A stretch of 64,000 bases of DNA from Atopsyche davidsoni (Eukaryota > Arthropoda > Insecta > Trichoptera > Hydrobiosidae), in contig JAILWY010000024.1 in NCBI GenBank assembly GCA_022113835.1, forward strand, positions 3,662,501 through 3,726,500, read 5' to 3'. Both the position numbers and the translations under genes were made by a program. The notes beneath the pieces are model-generated. The model was not told the DNA's origin. It worked only from the letters and a program-made list of their open reading frames with translations, and searched no databases. Positions within the stretch are counted from its first letter, which is position 1, and every line of letters starts with the position of its first letter. Below are positions 43,179 to 53,639 of this stretch, piece after piece.

Positions 43179-44694
43179 TCATTTAGGTCCTTTTTTTTTA
43201 TTGGTGGTCGAATGGAGGGGTACAAAGTCTAGAACGACCTTGAAGCAGCAGATTACTCCTTTACTGCTCAGCCACTGGAGAGTGGATCTTGCCTTCGTGT
43301 ACCAGAAGGTACCCATTGTTATATGGCAGAGTTCATCTGCGTCTATACCACTGATAGAGTAATTCCCCTGAAAACCGTACAGTTGGGTTAATATATATAT
43401 AACGGCATCCTAGTCTACAATTTTAAATAAGTCTTTTATTCTCACTTTTTTAATTAGGCAGTTTTTTTCAGGCTTTATATAATTGTCCATAAACTTCCGT
43501 AACACCAGATGACCACACGGGTTCTTAAATGTCTCATCATAGAAAGGCTGGAACCCGCCGTCTCGCCATATCTCAATCATAGTTCTTCCCTGGAATATCC
43601 AACGTGAAACCAGTTTGATTTCAAAATTTCAAAAATTAGAAATATTTTCAAAATTTCAAAAATTTCAAAAATTTCAAGAATTTCATACATTAAAATTGAT
43701 AATACAGTTATCTGATTTTATTTAAATATTATTAACTAGTTTTAATTAATAAATTAAGTATGTTATTTCATGATACTTTTTATCGAAGTTAAGCATTAGT
43801 TTATTGATATTTTTGGCATACAATTAAATGATAAAAACTATAGATAATTCACAGATCAGACGATGGTGAGTGGTTGAAAATGTTTTCAGTCTTCTAACTA
43901 ATCCATGCTTGCTGCTTAAGTATTGAAAGTTTATCAAATGGCATAAAATCAAAATATCTCACCTGTGTGGAATAAACATCGCTACTAAAGTATACATTTC
44001 CTCTGAACTCTTCCTTGGATCTGCTGACTTTATGAACTATTAAATCTGTTTGGCAGAAGTTCTCTGTGTCTACTTTCCCAGTCGTCGGCTTGCACAGCTC
44101 CAGCATCTTTGTAGTCACCTTGTAGGGACCCTAAAATGAATAACACACCACCAACGATTGTTATCATTAAATATGCAATAAATTCACATTTTTCACCAAC
44201 AAAGGTATCATGTGTGCGTAAAGTGTTTTGGATTATCTGTTCACTAAATTTGAACCGAAGGGTGAATATGTGGGCTTACTATAATATTTTTTTTATCTGA
44301 AAACTGTACCATCGAGTCACAGATTTGAATGCGCCATACTCGCATATAACTATTAAAATTCTCGCCTCGTGCACTGCCACATTGGTACAATACGACAAGA
44401 CGTTGAATTCCACTTGTGTCGCTAAAAAATAGCAATCGTTTATTTTTGAGTAAATGTAAGCACTTTGGGCGAGGTATAGGGAAAAGTAAAGTAAAGTAGG
44501 CTTTCATTTACCACCAACTGTGCAGCGTCCGCCCCCGTGAAAGAGCCTCCAGGGATTCCGACGAGGGCGCAGTATGAAAAGAAAAATAACACTCTACAAC
44601 CCCTTGCAACCCTCGTAATCCTCCCGACCCTCGCAACCCTCGCAGCCTTTCGATATAACACATAACTTGTGAGTACAGCCATTGAAAGAATCAA
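43179..44694 (-). CDS. F1-f: type-B secreted DUF1091/ML-like protein, four exons open
   Basis: Exons: 44694-44512 (61 codons from the first ATG; 57 from the ATG at 44682), 44130-43963 (56), 43589-43446 (48) and 43367-43179 (62 plus stop). All are phase 0. Exon 2 is nearly identical to that of F1-b (GPYKVTTKMLELCKP, FCQTD). Exon 3 is GRTMIEIWRDGGF. Exon 4 ends in a Lys-rich tail. Exon 1 again has an Arg/Val/Ala-rich ARVARVGRITRVARG stretch before VLFFFSYCALVGIPGGS. This is unlike the type-A leaders, and its copy number varies between the two genes. The second ATG is the one shared with F1-b. Confidence 0.75.
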
Positions 44695-44862
44695 AATTTT
44701 CCAGCAGTATCCAAGTATTAAATTTTTAGTAATTAGTATAAGAAATATATTTTTATAAAAAATTAAATGACTATTCGATAAAATTGTCTTGGGGATAATG
44801 TTTTTTATTTATTAGTTTATTGTATTGTTGCTTGATATGATAACCGTTTACTTTTGTTACGT

Positions 44863-44975
44863 CGCCGACATTATTCGGCGTTATATAAGCTTTTATTATT
44901 AATATTTTTATAATAATTTTCAGCAAGAAATTTTTGCGATTGTATTTAAATTGATCAATTACATATTATTGGTCG
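44863..44975 (-). promoter_or_regulatory. Putative core promoter of F1-f
   Basis: TTATATAA (44881-44888, minus), CGCCGA-N6-TCGGCG palindrome (44863-44880) and the TTGATCAATT block (44937-44973). Order and spacing are as at F1-b. Confidence 0.45.
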
Positions 44976-45436
44976 TTTTGGAAAAATTTGACTGACGCCT
45001 GTTTTTATTCAAATTGCATTTTTGTCATTAAAATAACATTAGATTGAATAATAGTATTTAAAATGCATTTTTGTAGCAATTTATAATTTAAATTGTTCAT
45101 CGATAAACCATAACATAATCGGTTAAAAATTACGTAATGAGACACGTACATTTATTTTATGATTTCCAATGACTGCATCCACTTAAGGCAACCTAACCTA
45201 ACCTAACCGATAATATTTTGCACTAGGTGGTAGAAAAACGACGTTTTGTTGCTACGACCCCAATATTTAAATTACTAACCTGAAAACATGCCGTGAATAT
45301 TGATATATATGATCTATTAACTAAATATTTTATACACAAAATACCTGTATGGGTTGATAATTCGGGTTATTAGCAATATTTGATAATAATTATTGACTCA
45401 AAACACTTGTTGAAATTCTTGAAAGAAAATTATCGT

Positions 45437-45600
45437 CGGGCGGCAGGCGCCATTTATTTTTTCTGCTCCCGAAAGCAGTTCCAAAGCCCAGCTAAAAAAA
45501 AAAAAAAAGAAAAATAAATTTTCTAGAAGCGCTACTAAGTTTTTGGCTTTCACATATAGATGGCGCTAACTACATATTAAACGCAATAATTTTTTTTTAT
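45437..45600 (+). repeat. hAT-like GC-rich end plus dispersed repeat
   Basis: GTCGGGCGGCAGGCGCCATT, then AGCGCTACTAAGTTTTTGGC and ATGGCGCTAACTACAT. Same order as 52330-52500. Confidence 0.55.
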
Positions 45601-45835
45601 AGTATATTATGGATTGGCTGGGCTACACTTGGCCAAAAAGTGTAAAATTGGTGGGATGAATGGTTTCGGTCCGACGGTCATTTTATTGTCACGGTATTCG
45701 TGTACTGACAGAGAAATGGCAAAAATGTGTAGCTAGCGAGGGACGATACTTTGAATAAACTATTTTTATTATTGTATTTTTTTTGAAATTATCAACTTTT
45801 CATTGTAAAAAAAACTAGAAACTTGTGGCACACCT
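45600..45835 (+). mobile_element. Mariner 3' end fragment
   Basis: It matches the last codons and 3' flank of the 25440-26063 and 52595-53630 mariners (GGATTGGCTGGGCTACACTT, GAGGGACGATACTTTGAATA) and ends ACTTGTGGCACACCTA. Confidence 0.8.
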
Positions 45836-45839
45836 AGTT

Positions 45840-46390
45840 GGACATTTAATTAATTTAATTGTCACTTTATTTTGCTATATCGAAAGTTGATTTTTTTACA
45901 GAGAATTGAAAAAACTATTAATTATATTTATCTATTTTTTATTATTTAATTAACGTCCATTTTAAGGGTAAAATAAAATCTTGAAGATGTTGAAAAATTG
46001 GATAATTATTAAGATTTATTATTATGTATTATTAATTAATAAGAATTTTTTTTTAAATTTTTTTTATAATACTGCGCACATGTTTTATATTTAATCTTTT
46101 AATTTCAATTGAAAAAAAAATTTTTAATTGTTTAGGACTCTTGGAAAAGGGACATAACGAATCTCCAAATTCCTACACTTCAATCGGAAAAACACATATT
46201 TATCATACTAGTAGTAAATTTATAAGAAATAAAAAAATATTTTATTCGAAAGAAGGAATGTATCAAACTTTTTGCATTTAAATTTTTTCGATTGGTGCAG
46301 TGGATTTTTCGCAAAACGGACTAGAAAATGATCAAAAAAACTCGATTATGCAGACTAGGCCCTTAAGCTCCAAAAGGTACGTCGGTGTGA
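45840..46390. repeat. Dispersed AT-rich repeat, inverted copy
   Basis: Reverse orientation of 1500-2080; it ends GACTAGGCCCTTAAG near 46372. It lacks most of the palindromic end. Confidence 0.7.
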
Positions 46391-47054
46391 TTTTGTATAT
46401 TTCATAAACATGTTAAAATGCATAAATATAATTTGAATTTTCATCACATATTTCTTTATCACTTTCGACAGATCAGTGGATGTAAATAATCAAAATGGTG
46501 TAGACGCATCGTCATGTATAATTCAATGTTGAGTTTTATAGCAGTAATTCTTGTTTTTGGTAAAGCGAGCGAAATATGCTGCAACATTCAAAACAAATCT
46601 CAAATAGCAGAGAAATTGGAAAATTTTAGATACGTTCGTATATTTTTTTAGTGCAATATATATTTTCGGCAATATAAAATATAATAAACGGATCTGAGCT
46701 TAAACGTCAACGGCGATCCTGACGTCCTCTGGTCTAGGGGATGCACGAGAAAAAGCGATCTCTATCGCGTCATGTTATTTATAGAATCCCAAGGGAATCT
46801 GCCATCATTATGTTTCAAGACTCGATGTGTGTTTCCCCGTCGTCCCATAAATCCCCAACATAGACCACACAGTGTTTACACATTGAACTAAAGACTAGGC
46901 CCTCAAACATTGTAGATAGAGCCAATGACTTCATTCTGTAATGTAGTACAGTTTTGTCTAGATGCTGTCATTTACTCGACGTAGTACGAAGTTTAAGCAT
47001 AACAAATAAATAAAATTAAGTAAATACTTGCAAACGTAATATCGATGAACAGCT
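46391..47054. repeat. Spacer containing the ~220-bp dispersed repeat (46720-46950)
   Basis: 46720-46950 matches 40600-40840. A short leader-like ORF start near 46516-46625 (MYNSMLSFIAVILVFGKASE, then a GTACGT-like end) could be an orphan signal exon. No partner exons were found. Confidence 0.45.
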
Positions 47055-47376
47055 TCGTGGTTCCACTCGAGAAGCAAGTTTTCAGGATTCTCGGTTGACT
47101 GAAAAGGTGTTCTTATTTTCTGAGATAATATCAAAAGACACATGTGAGATTTCTTATCATATTTGCATAGCAACGAGATAAATAAAACACATTTCGCGGC
47201 ACCGGCTATCAAGTCAAACGATCTATTGCAGCTATATTTAAAATTTATCAATCTGCGCCATCACTTAGCATGTCCATTTTAATTGTCCATTGTTCATCCC
47301 TCTACTTTGAGGAGATGTTCTAAAACAATGCTCTTCTAAGGGTCATCGGTTTCAAGGGAAGGATAAATAGAGTTTG
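47055..47376 (+). other. Antisense conserved segments together (SFQDSR and INDLY types)
   Basis: 47055-47160 encodes GSTREASFQDSRLTEKV, and 47268-47376 encodes YFEEM and GFKGRINRV, with AIFKIYQSAPS between them. The frame is broken (a stop after EEMF). It shows that the two recurrent segments belong to one gene, opposite to and downstream of F1-g. Confidence 0.4.
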
Positions 47377-47485
47377 ACATTGGTTTTGCAACTAAATATT
47401 TATTTTGAAAGTCTTTAAAATGTTTACAATTTACCAGTGAAATAAATCTTTAAAAATTGTGTTACAATTAATATTTTAAATGCTC

Positions 47486-50400
47486 TCAATTAGTTTTCTT
47501 AGCAAGGCGACGGGGTATGAATTCACATACAATCAAGTAACAGCAAGTCGACCCTTTGCTGGACATCCACTCTAGGGTTATCTTTGCCTTTGCATACCAG
47601 AAGCTTCCAAACATGAGATGGGCAACTTCATCCGCGTCTATGTTGCTGATGGTGTAGTTTCCCTGGAAATTAAGAGGTTCAATGTTCAAAGGGTACGATT
47701 ATGTATAAAGCCGCCTACACACACAGTGACACAACTCGCAAAAAAGCCTTTTTATTTAGAGTGTTTTTTTAGACACCATTGTTGTGGGTTGTGTCGCAGC
47801 GCGTGTAGGAGGTCATGTACTTCGAAAAAATCCAAAGGTTTGAGATTGATTTCCCTAAAAACCAATACAATGAAGGATGTATTAACCTTTTTAAGAAGGC
47901 AGTTTTTTTCAGTTTTCAAAAATTGCGTCACAATCCTATTGTATATAGGATTTTCGCACGGCTTTCGAAAACCTATATCAAATTCTGGTTGATAACCACC
48001 ATCTTTAAAAAGTTCCACCAAAATCCTGCCCTAAAAGTAAAAAAAAAAACCATATTCATCAATTCTCAAATCATAAAAAAAAAAAATCAATAAAACAAAC
48101 GTATTTTATAATTATGTGCTGTTGAGAAATAAATGTCACAATACAATTAATTATTAAATAAAATAATACTAGAAAATAAGGGCTCATTTTTAAACAAATT
48201 TTTTATAATAATTAAATCAGAATGCCAATAAAAGTATTAATATTTCTACTGAATATACTAAGCAATTGATTTTGAAAATAATATGCGTAATATAAATATA
48301 TGTTTTATGTACATATATATATAATTTTAATATATATATATATTAGGGTGTCCCTTATATGACTAGAAAAAATTATTTTTCATATTTCGAAATGCATACC
48401 CTCTACTTTTTTTACTAATGCTATAAGATACTTAAATATAAAATTTCATCTTTCTAGTATAATTGCAACCAGCGCCGACCGAGCTTCAAAGTTTAGTAAA
48501 AAATGTGTTTTGTCTTGATATTTCGGTCTGGTATAAAATCATTATAAATGCAATAAATTAAGTGAATAAAAGTAAAAAATCAATTAGATGAACATTAATC
48601 TTCAATCAAAATCATAAAAGGATAACAATCAGTCAGGGTAACTTTTTTTTAGAGTTGTTTTTTTACAGTCCGGATACAATTTTCTATGTTCCTGGACACA
48701 GCACAGCAAAAACTGTTTTTGTTCTTCTTCAGCCGTGATAAGTCCGTTAAAATCATTTTAACAGCCCTTTCAGCAGTATCATTCACAACTCTCAAATAAC
48801 TTATTTTTCTTTTAGCTTCCAGAAAAGCAGCATTATTATTCCAAGAAGATACATCTTCCTTTAGAAAACTGTCGTCGATCTGCAGTCGTGATAAAAATTG
48901 TTTGCTCTTTTCAGATACGAAATCATCCAGTATTTTGCCTGGAAAAAAAAAGAAAAATAAGATAAATAACAAAAAAAATCTACAACAATTTAAATATATC
49001 ACAAAAAGTCAAATTAACTTACCAAACAACCTTTGAGGCAGTTCTTCCTTTGTCGGGTCATAGCGTTTGCTAAAATCTGAGGTTTTGTCCCGGTTGAAGT
49101 TGGCAATCATTTTCTTCTTACTTTGGTTATCAACATCATCATCAAACAATGATAGAATAACTGTCTCTTCACATAAATACCACAAGTGATGGCTAAACTT
49201 GCTTATAGAAGCATTATAAATTGTTGCGTCAGGTTTTTCGAACTCTTTTAACATCTTCAAGAAGCGCAAATCTTGGTTAGGTGCTTTGATCGCCACTGTA
49301 GATTCGAGCCAAGGTTTAACATACAATATCACGACAAATAAGCAAACATCTTGTAGAGCCTTTTTGTCTTTCGCAGTTATTCTGAATTGTGACTGAAGTA
49401 AACATATTTTTAAAGAATAGATCGCTCTCGCCATCCAGCGTGCCTGATGCATGGCTCCGGGGGCCTTAGTTTTAATTTTTCCTCTGTGTCTCCTCCCAAA
49501 AATATTACGCACAGTTCGACCAATTCGCGGTAGTCATCTCTTACATAACTTTTGTCTTATTCTGCCTTATAAAATATTAACAAAGCTTGAATGTCTGTCT
49601 CGGCAACACGTTGTTTTACGAAATTAAGAGATGGTTCAATGTTACTAGCGTCGATGTTTTTCCAATTTTCTCTGAACTTTTTAAACATTGGAATATCTGG
49701 GCTACTAGTAATTTGCTTAATTTTGCTTTCAAAGACAGTTTTTAGGACCAATTCATAAACATGATGACGACAGGTGAAAAGCAGATTAGGGTGTCATATA
49801 AGGGACACCCTAATCTATATATATGATAATGTTTAGTATGTATAATATGATATTGGACCCGAGGACCCAATACCCTATTACAAAAAAAAAACCATGAACA
49901 CTGGCTCAACATAAATATATGTTCAGTGATGATTGCCAACCTCCTCTGAGAAGAGGAGACGATATAATATATTTATTTACAATATATATATATATAAGAA
50001 ATTATATATATATATATATATCGTCATTTACCTACCTCCGTGTTTACAAAGTCATTGGAAATATAGTGGTTGCCTGTAATCTCTTCTTTAGTTCGGCTGA
50101 TTTTCCGAACTTTGACATCTGAGTAGCATTGAGCTTCTTTGTCAATTTTTTTAGCAGATTGGCACAGCCCAAAAGACCGTGTCGTCAGTCTGTATGGACC
50201 CTGTGGGCAGACATCGTCTCAAAACATAATTAAATTCATTGCTGATGCTTGGGAAAATAAAGTTGAGACAATGTTCGTGAACATGTCGAAATTTTTTTCC
50301 TAGGAGGAATGAAAACCCCAAGCACCTTACAGCCATGAAACCGAATCTACTTACAAAAATCAAGTTATAACAACTTCCTTGATTACAAAACACTTACATA

Positions 50401-50517
50401 TCCATTTTTAGCTATTTGTGTAGCCAAGCGTAGTTTATCCGTGGCACTCGAGTAAGACTTCACCACCAAAAATACTGCAACTAAAAAAATTGATAAAGAC
50501 AAACGCGGCACAAGCAT
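47486..50517 (-). CDS. F1-g: intact type-A secreted DUF1091/ML-like protein
   Basis: Exons: 50517-50398 (40 codons), 50200-50036 (55), 48030-47887 (48) and 47662-47486 (58 plus stop); 201 aa. Leader LSLSIFLVAVFLVVKSYSSA, exon end IAKNGY. Exon 2 GPYRLTTRSFGLCQS...QCYSDV...SRTKEEITGN with a good GTAGGT donor. Exon 3 GRILVELFKDGGYQPE...KPCENPIYN...KNCLLKK. Exon 4 GNYTISNIDADEVAHLMF...TCCYLIVCEF...AKKTN. Seven cysteines in exons 2-4. Intron 2 is about 2 kb because an unclassified DNA transposon (48343-49813) sits in it. Confidence 0.85.
48343..49813 (-). mobile_element. Unclassified DNA transposon with TTAGGGTGTCCC ends
   Basis: Terminal repeats TTAGGGTGTCCCTTATATG (48343-48361 and complemented at 49795-49813). 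1471 bp. The right end also forms an extra palindrome (ATTAGGGTGTC 49784-49794 against GACACCCTAAT 49804-49814). It carries the gene at 48653-49750. It lies between TA arrays, so the target duplication cannot be read. Confidence 0.75.
48653..49750 (-). pseudogene. Transposase-like gene with one intron
   Basis: Motifs in order on the minus strand: CRHHVYELVLKTVFESKIKQ-like start (about 49770), MFKKFRENWKNID, DDYRELVELCVIFLGG, GAMHQARWMARAIYSLK, VCLFVVILYVKPW, KFSHHLWYLCEETVILSLFD. Then an intron (49022-48939; donor GTAAGT, acceptor TTCCAG), KILDDFVSEKSKQFLSRLQI and RVVNDTAERAVKMI. I recognise this as a widespread, uncharacterised transposon-borne family in arthropods and cnidarians, but I cannot place it in a superfamily. 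One stop (near 49557), one frame change (near 49470) and a missing N-terminus. Confidence 0.65.
49981..50022. repeat. (TA)n microsatellite after F1-g exon 2
   Basis: Begins about 14 bp beyond the exon-2 donor on the minus strand, as in the other type-A copies. Confidence 0.92.
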
Positions 50518-50910
50518 TGTGGAGGCAGTAATATAAATGAAACATTTATCCACCAAAAAACACTAATGGCTTATAAATTACTTCAAATTACATAATCTTT
50601 TTGCTGAAAATGGTATTTCGAAATAGATACCGATAATCTAGAAACATTATACCCAGATACTTAATACTAACTCTACCGACATTAAATGAATACAATTTTT
50701 CACTCTACTTAAATTCAATTTTCGTCTTGCTTTACTAAGGTTTTATTTTATTATTTTTTTTGACATTCAATCAAATGATAAAAACTATAGAATGTCCATT
50801 ACAGAATGCTCGTGGTCCAATGTATCCATGTTTGAAGTTTGACCGGCGGGTTATGCTTTGTTTGCTTACCAAATGACATGCACTCACTGAAACTGAAGGA
50901 AATAACTCAC

Positions 50911-51072
50911 CTGTGTGGAATAAACATCGCGACTAAAATATTCATTTCCTCTGAACTCTTCCATGGATCTGCTGATTTTTAGAAATACTGAATTCGCTAT
51001 GTCAACTTTCCCATACGTCGGCAACTTTTCCAATAGGCAGCTAGAGCATCTTTGTAGTCACCCAGTAAGGAC
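50911..51072 (-). pseudogene. F1 type-B exon-2 relic
   Basis: It keeps VTTKML and the EEFRGN-YFSRDVYSTQ end with a CAG|GTGAGT donor, but it has lost a base at the acceptor and carries scrambled, frameshifted sequence in the middle. Confidence 0.7.
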
Positions 51073-51339
51073 CTTAAAAAAAAATAATACATCACCAATG
51101 GTAGTTATCATTAAATATGCAAAAAAAACCACATTTTTACCAACAAGGTTATCTTGTGTGCACGGGGTTATCTTTTCACTTGCGAAACAACAAAATAATT
51201 AAATTCAGCCTTGAGGATGAAAAATGTGAGCTTATTATAATAAATATTGAAAAAATAATCATTATTATATTCACTCGATGGATTAAAATGTTTATATGCC
51301 ACACCGACCGATGGTGCTAGTATCTCAGGAGAGAGATAT

Positions 51340-51950
51340 CGTGTAGGACATTCACATGTAGACGGCTACTGTCAAAATCTCGTTTTGTTTTAATCGCGTG
51401 TGAAAGCGGACGTGAACGCGTATTTTAGAAAAATGGAAAAAAGCTATGCTCTTCCAGTCGGTGATTCGATTCCTGTTTTTGGAAGGGAAATCGCGCAGCG
51501 AAATCAAAAAACGCTTGGATGATGTGTACGGTGACTCTTTTACTTCAAAGGTGACCGTCAAAAATTGGTTTAACGAGTTTCAACGTGGTCGCACGTCGGT
51601 TTTTGATGAGCCACGCCCAGGTGCCTAGAAATTGGCTACCATGGAGGATAACGTGACAAAAATCCACGATCTCGTTTTGGCAGACCGCCGATTGAAGGTG
51701 CGCTAGATAGCTGAAACAGTAGGCATCTCAAAAGAACGCGTGAGTCATATCCTGTATGAATTTTTGGGCATAAGAAAGCTATCGGCGCGATGGGTACTGC
51801 GTTTGCTCACTCCGGACAACAAGGGCAACCGTGAGACTACTTCAGAGCAGAGTTTGACGCTGCTTAAGCGCAATCTGAAGGAGTTTCTTTGACCGTCGAT
51901 GAAACATGGATCCACTGGTACACCCCAGAGACCAAGAAACAGTCGAAACA
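51340..51950 (+). mobile_element. Mariner (irritans-like) 5' half
   Basis: From about 51433: MEKSYALPVGDSIPVF-region, FLEGKSRSEIKKRLDDVYGD, VKNWFNEFQRGRTSVFDEP, DRRLKVR, FLGIRKLSARWVLRLLT, TVDETWIHWYTPET. It has stops and shifts, and breaks off after the first catalytic D region. The relative at 6586-7600 is similarly dead. Confidence 0.88.
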
Positions 51951-52007
51951 GTAATCTTTAAATCTTCACCTGGAATCGATACGTCATTACTTGCCATATA
52001 TGGGAGC

Positions 52008-52118
52008 ATGTCTATTTTAAACAAACACCAGATCAACGATCTCTACTTTGAGGAGACGGTCTTAAACAATGCTTCACTAAGAGACAACGGCTTCAAGGAA
52101 AGGATAAATAAAATTTGA
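52008..52118 (+). other. Antisense conserved peptide-coding segment, copy 5
   Basis: MSILNKHQINDLYFEE, then LRDNGFKERINKI and stop. Upstream SSPGIDTSLLAIYGS is shared with 24600-24636 (TPEINSSLHAIYGR), so conservation extends about 15 residues further. No F1 exon 4 follows; a hAT-like end begins at 52304 instead. Confidence 0.45.
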
Positions 52119-52594
52119 TATTTGTTTTTCAATTCATTATTTATTTTGAAGGCCTTTGCAAGTTTTAAACTTGTCAATGCAATAAATCCATAAAAAATCG
52201 TGGGTAAATGAATACTTAGTTTTTTTTTGTATTATTACATATGTAAAGAATTATTGTTCGATATAGATCGACTTTCGCCATCTGTAGGTGTATTTACCTA
52301 AAACACGGGTCCCCAACCTTTTTGTACCCAAGAGCAGAAATGGCGCCCGTCGGTCGGGCGGCGGGCGCCATTTATTTTATCAAGGTATGTTTCTGCTCAC
52401 GAAAGTACCAAAGCCGGCTAAAAATAAAAAAGGGTATATTTTAAGGTGCGCTACTCAGTTTTTGGCTTTCACACATAGATGGCGCTAACGACGCTAGACT
52501 GTTCTAAAATTTGTTGTGTTGTTTGTTTTATATATAATACATCATTCATCAATAAGCTACCAACACATTTCACAACGCAAATTTTTTTTTGTAA

Positions 52595-53630
52595 CAATGA
52601 AGATGTCGAGTTTGGTGCCAAAAAACAGCATTTGCGGAAAGTTTTGCTTTTCTGCTTTAATTTAAAAAAAAATGCAGCTGAAGTACGTCGTTTTGTTGAG
52701 TAGGCCTATGAAAAATTGTACCATCGAAAACTTCCTGTTGAAATTGGTTTAAACGCTTCAGAAGTGGCGATTTCGACATTAAGGACGCATATCTGTAAGC
52801 GATATTGGATGAAGATGATACGCAAATACAACATCAACTTACGGAGGCATTAAATGTGTCTCGCCAAGGTATTTTCAAATGTTCACATACCATGGGAAAA
52901 AATCAAGCGGAAGGAAAATGGGTTCGGCATGAGTTGACTGAGAGACAGATGGAAAATCAAAGAACCACTTCCGAATTTTTTTTTGCGGCACGTAAGAAAG
53001 AGCTTCCTGCATTGAATTATTACTAGAGATTAGAAGTAGATTTATTTCGACAATCCTAAAGGCAAAAATCTTTCACCTGGTAAACCATCATCAACATCAT
53101 CGATGGCACGGCCTAATCTTTTCGAAAAGAAGACTACGCTATACGTTTGGTGTGACCGGCAAAGAAATCGTGTAATAGGAGCTTCTGAGACCAGGCAAAA
53201 TGTCAATGGGCAGCGCTACCAACAACAACTGATCAATTTGACCCATGCAGTGCTCGAAAAACGGCCAGAATAGGACACGAGACATGAACGAATGATATTG
53301 AAGCACGACAAAGCTTCGTGCCATCATCCAGGACACCATCAAAACGCTAAAATGTGATCTGCTACCGCACCCGCCGTATTTACCAGACCTGGCCTCTTCA
53401 GATTTTTATTTGTTCCGGTCGATGGCGCATGGATTGGCTGGGCTACACTTGGCCAATTTCGAAAAAGTGTAAAATTGGATGGATGAATGGTTTCGGTCCG
53501 ACGCGTTGTTTTATTGTCACGGTAGAGATGGCAAAAATATGACAATACTTTGAATAAACTATTTTTTTGTATTTGTTTTAAAATTATACATTTTTCATTG
53601 ATTAAAAAAGCCGGAAACCTAGTGGCACGC
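52595..53630 (+). mobile_element. Decayed mariner (mellifera/cecropia-like)
   Basis: MKMSSLVPKNSICGKF, LKKNAAEVRRF, NVSRQGIFKCSHTMG, then LLRPGKMSMG-, RHERMILKHDKASCH- and LLPHPPYLPDLASSDFYLFR-like segments in shifting frames. It ends GGAAACCTAGTGGCACGCCT. Nearly full length but riddled with stops. Confidence 0.85.
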
Positions 53631-53639
53631 CTAGTTGGA

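Larger units (their letters stand above)
42370..45430. repeat. Direct segmental duplication, copy 2 (partner 14380-18065)
   Basis: Same orientation and gene order as copy 1. It ends at 45430, where a hAT-like end begins. Confidence 0.85.

Noticed and set aside
43618..43690. Repeated AATTTCAAAA units as a CRISPR-like array
   Set aside because: Simple 11-base tandem repeat without spacers, in a eukaryotic intron of F1-f.
45190..45208. CCTAA units as a telomere (TTAGG)n tract
   Set aside because: Only about four units, and three at 17787-17804. Too short for telomeric or clear interstitial telomere sequence.
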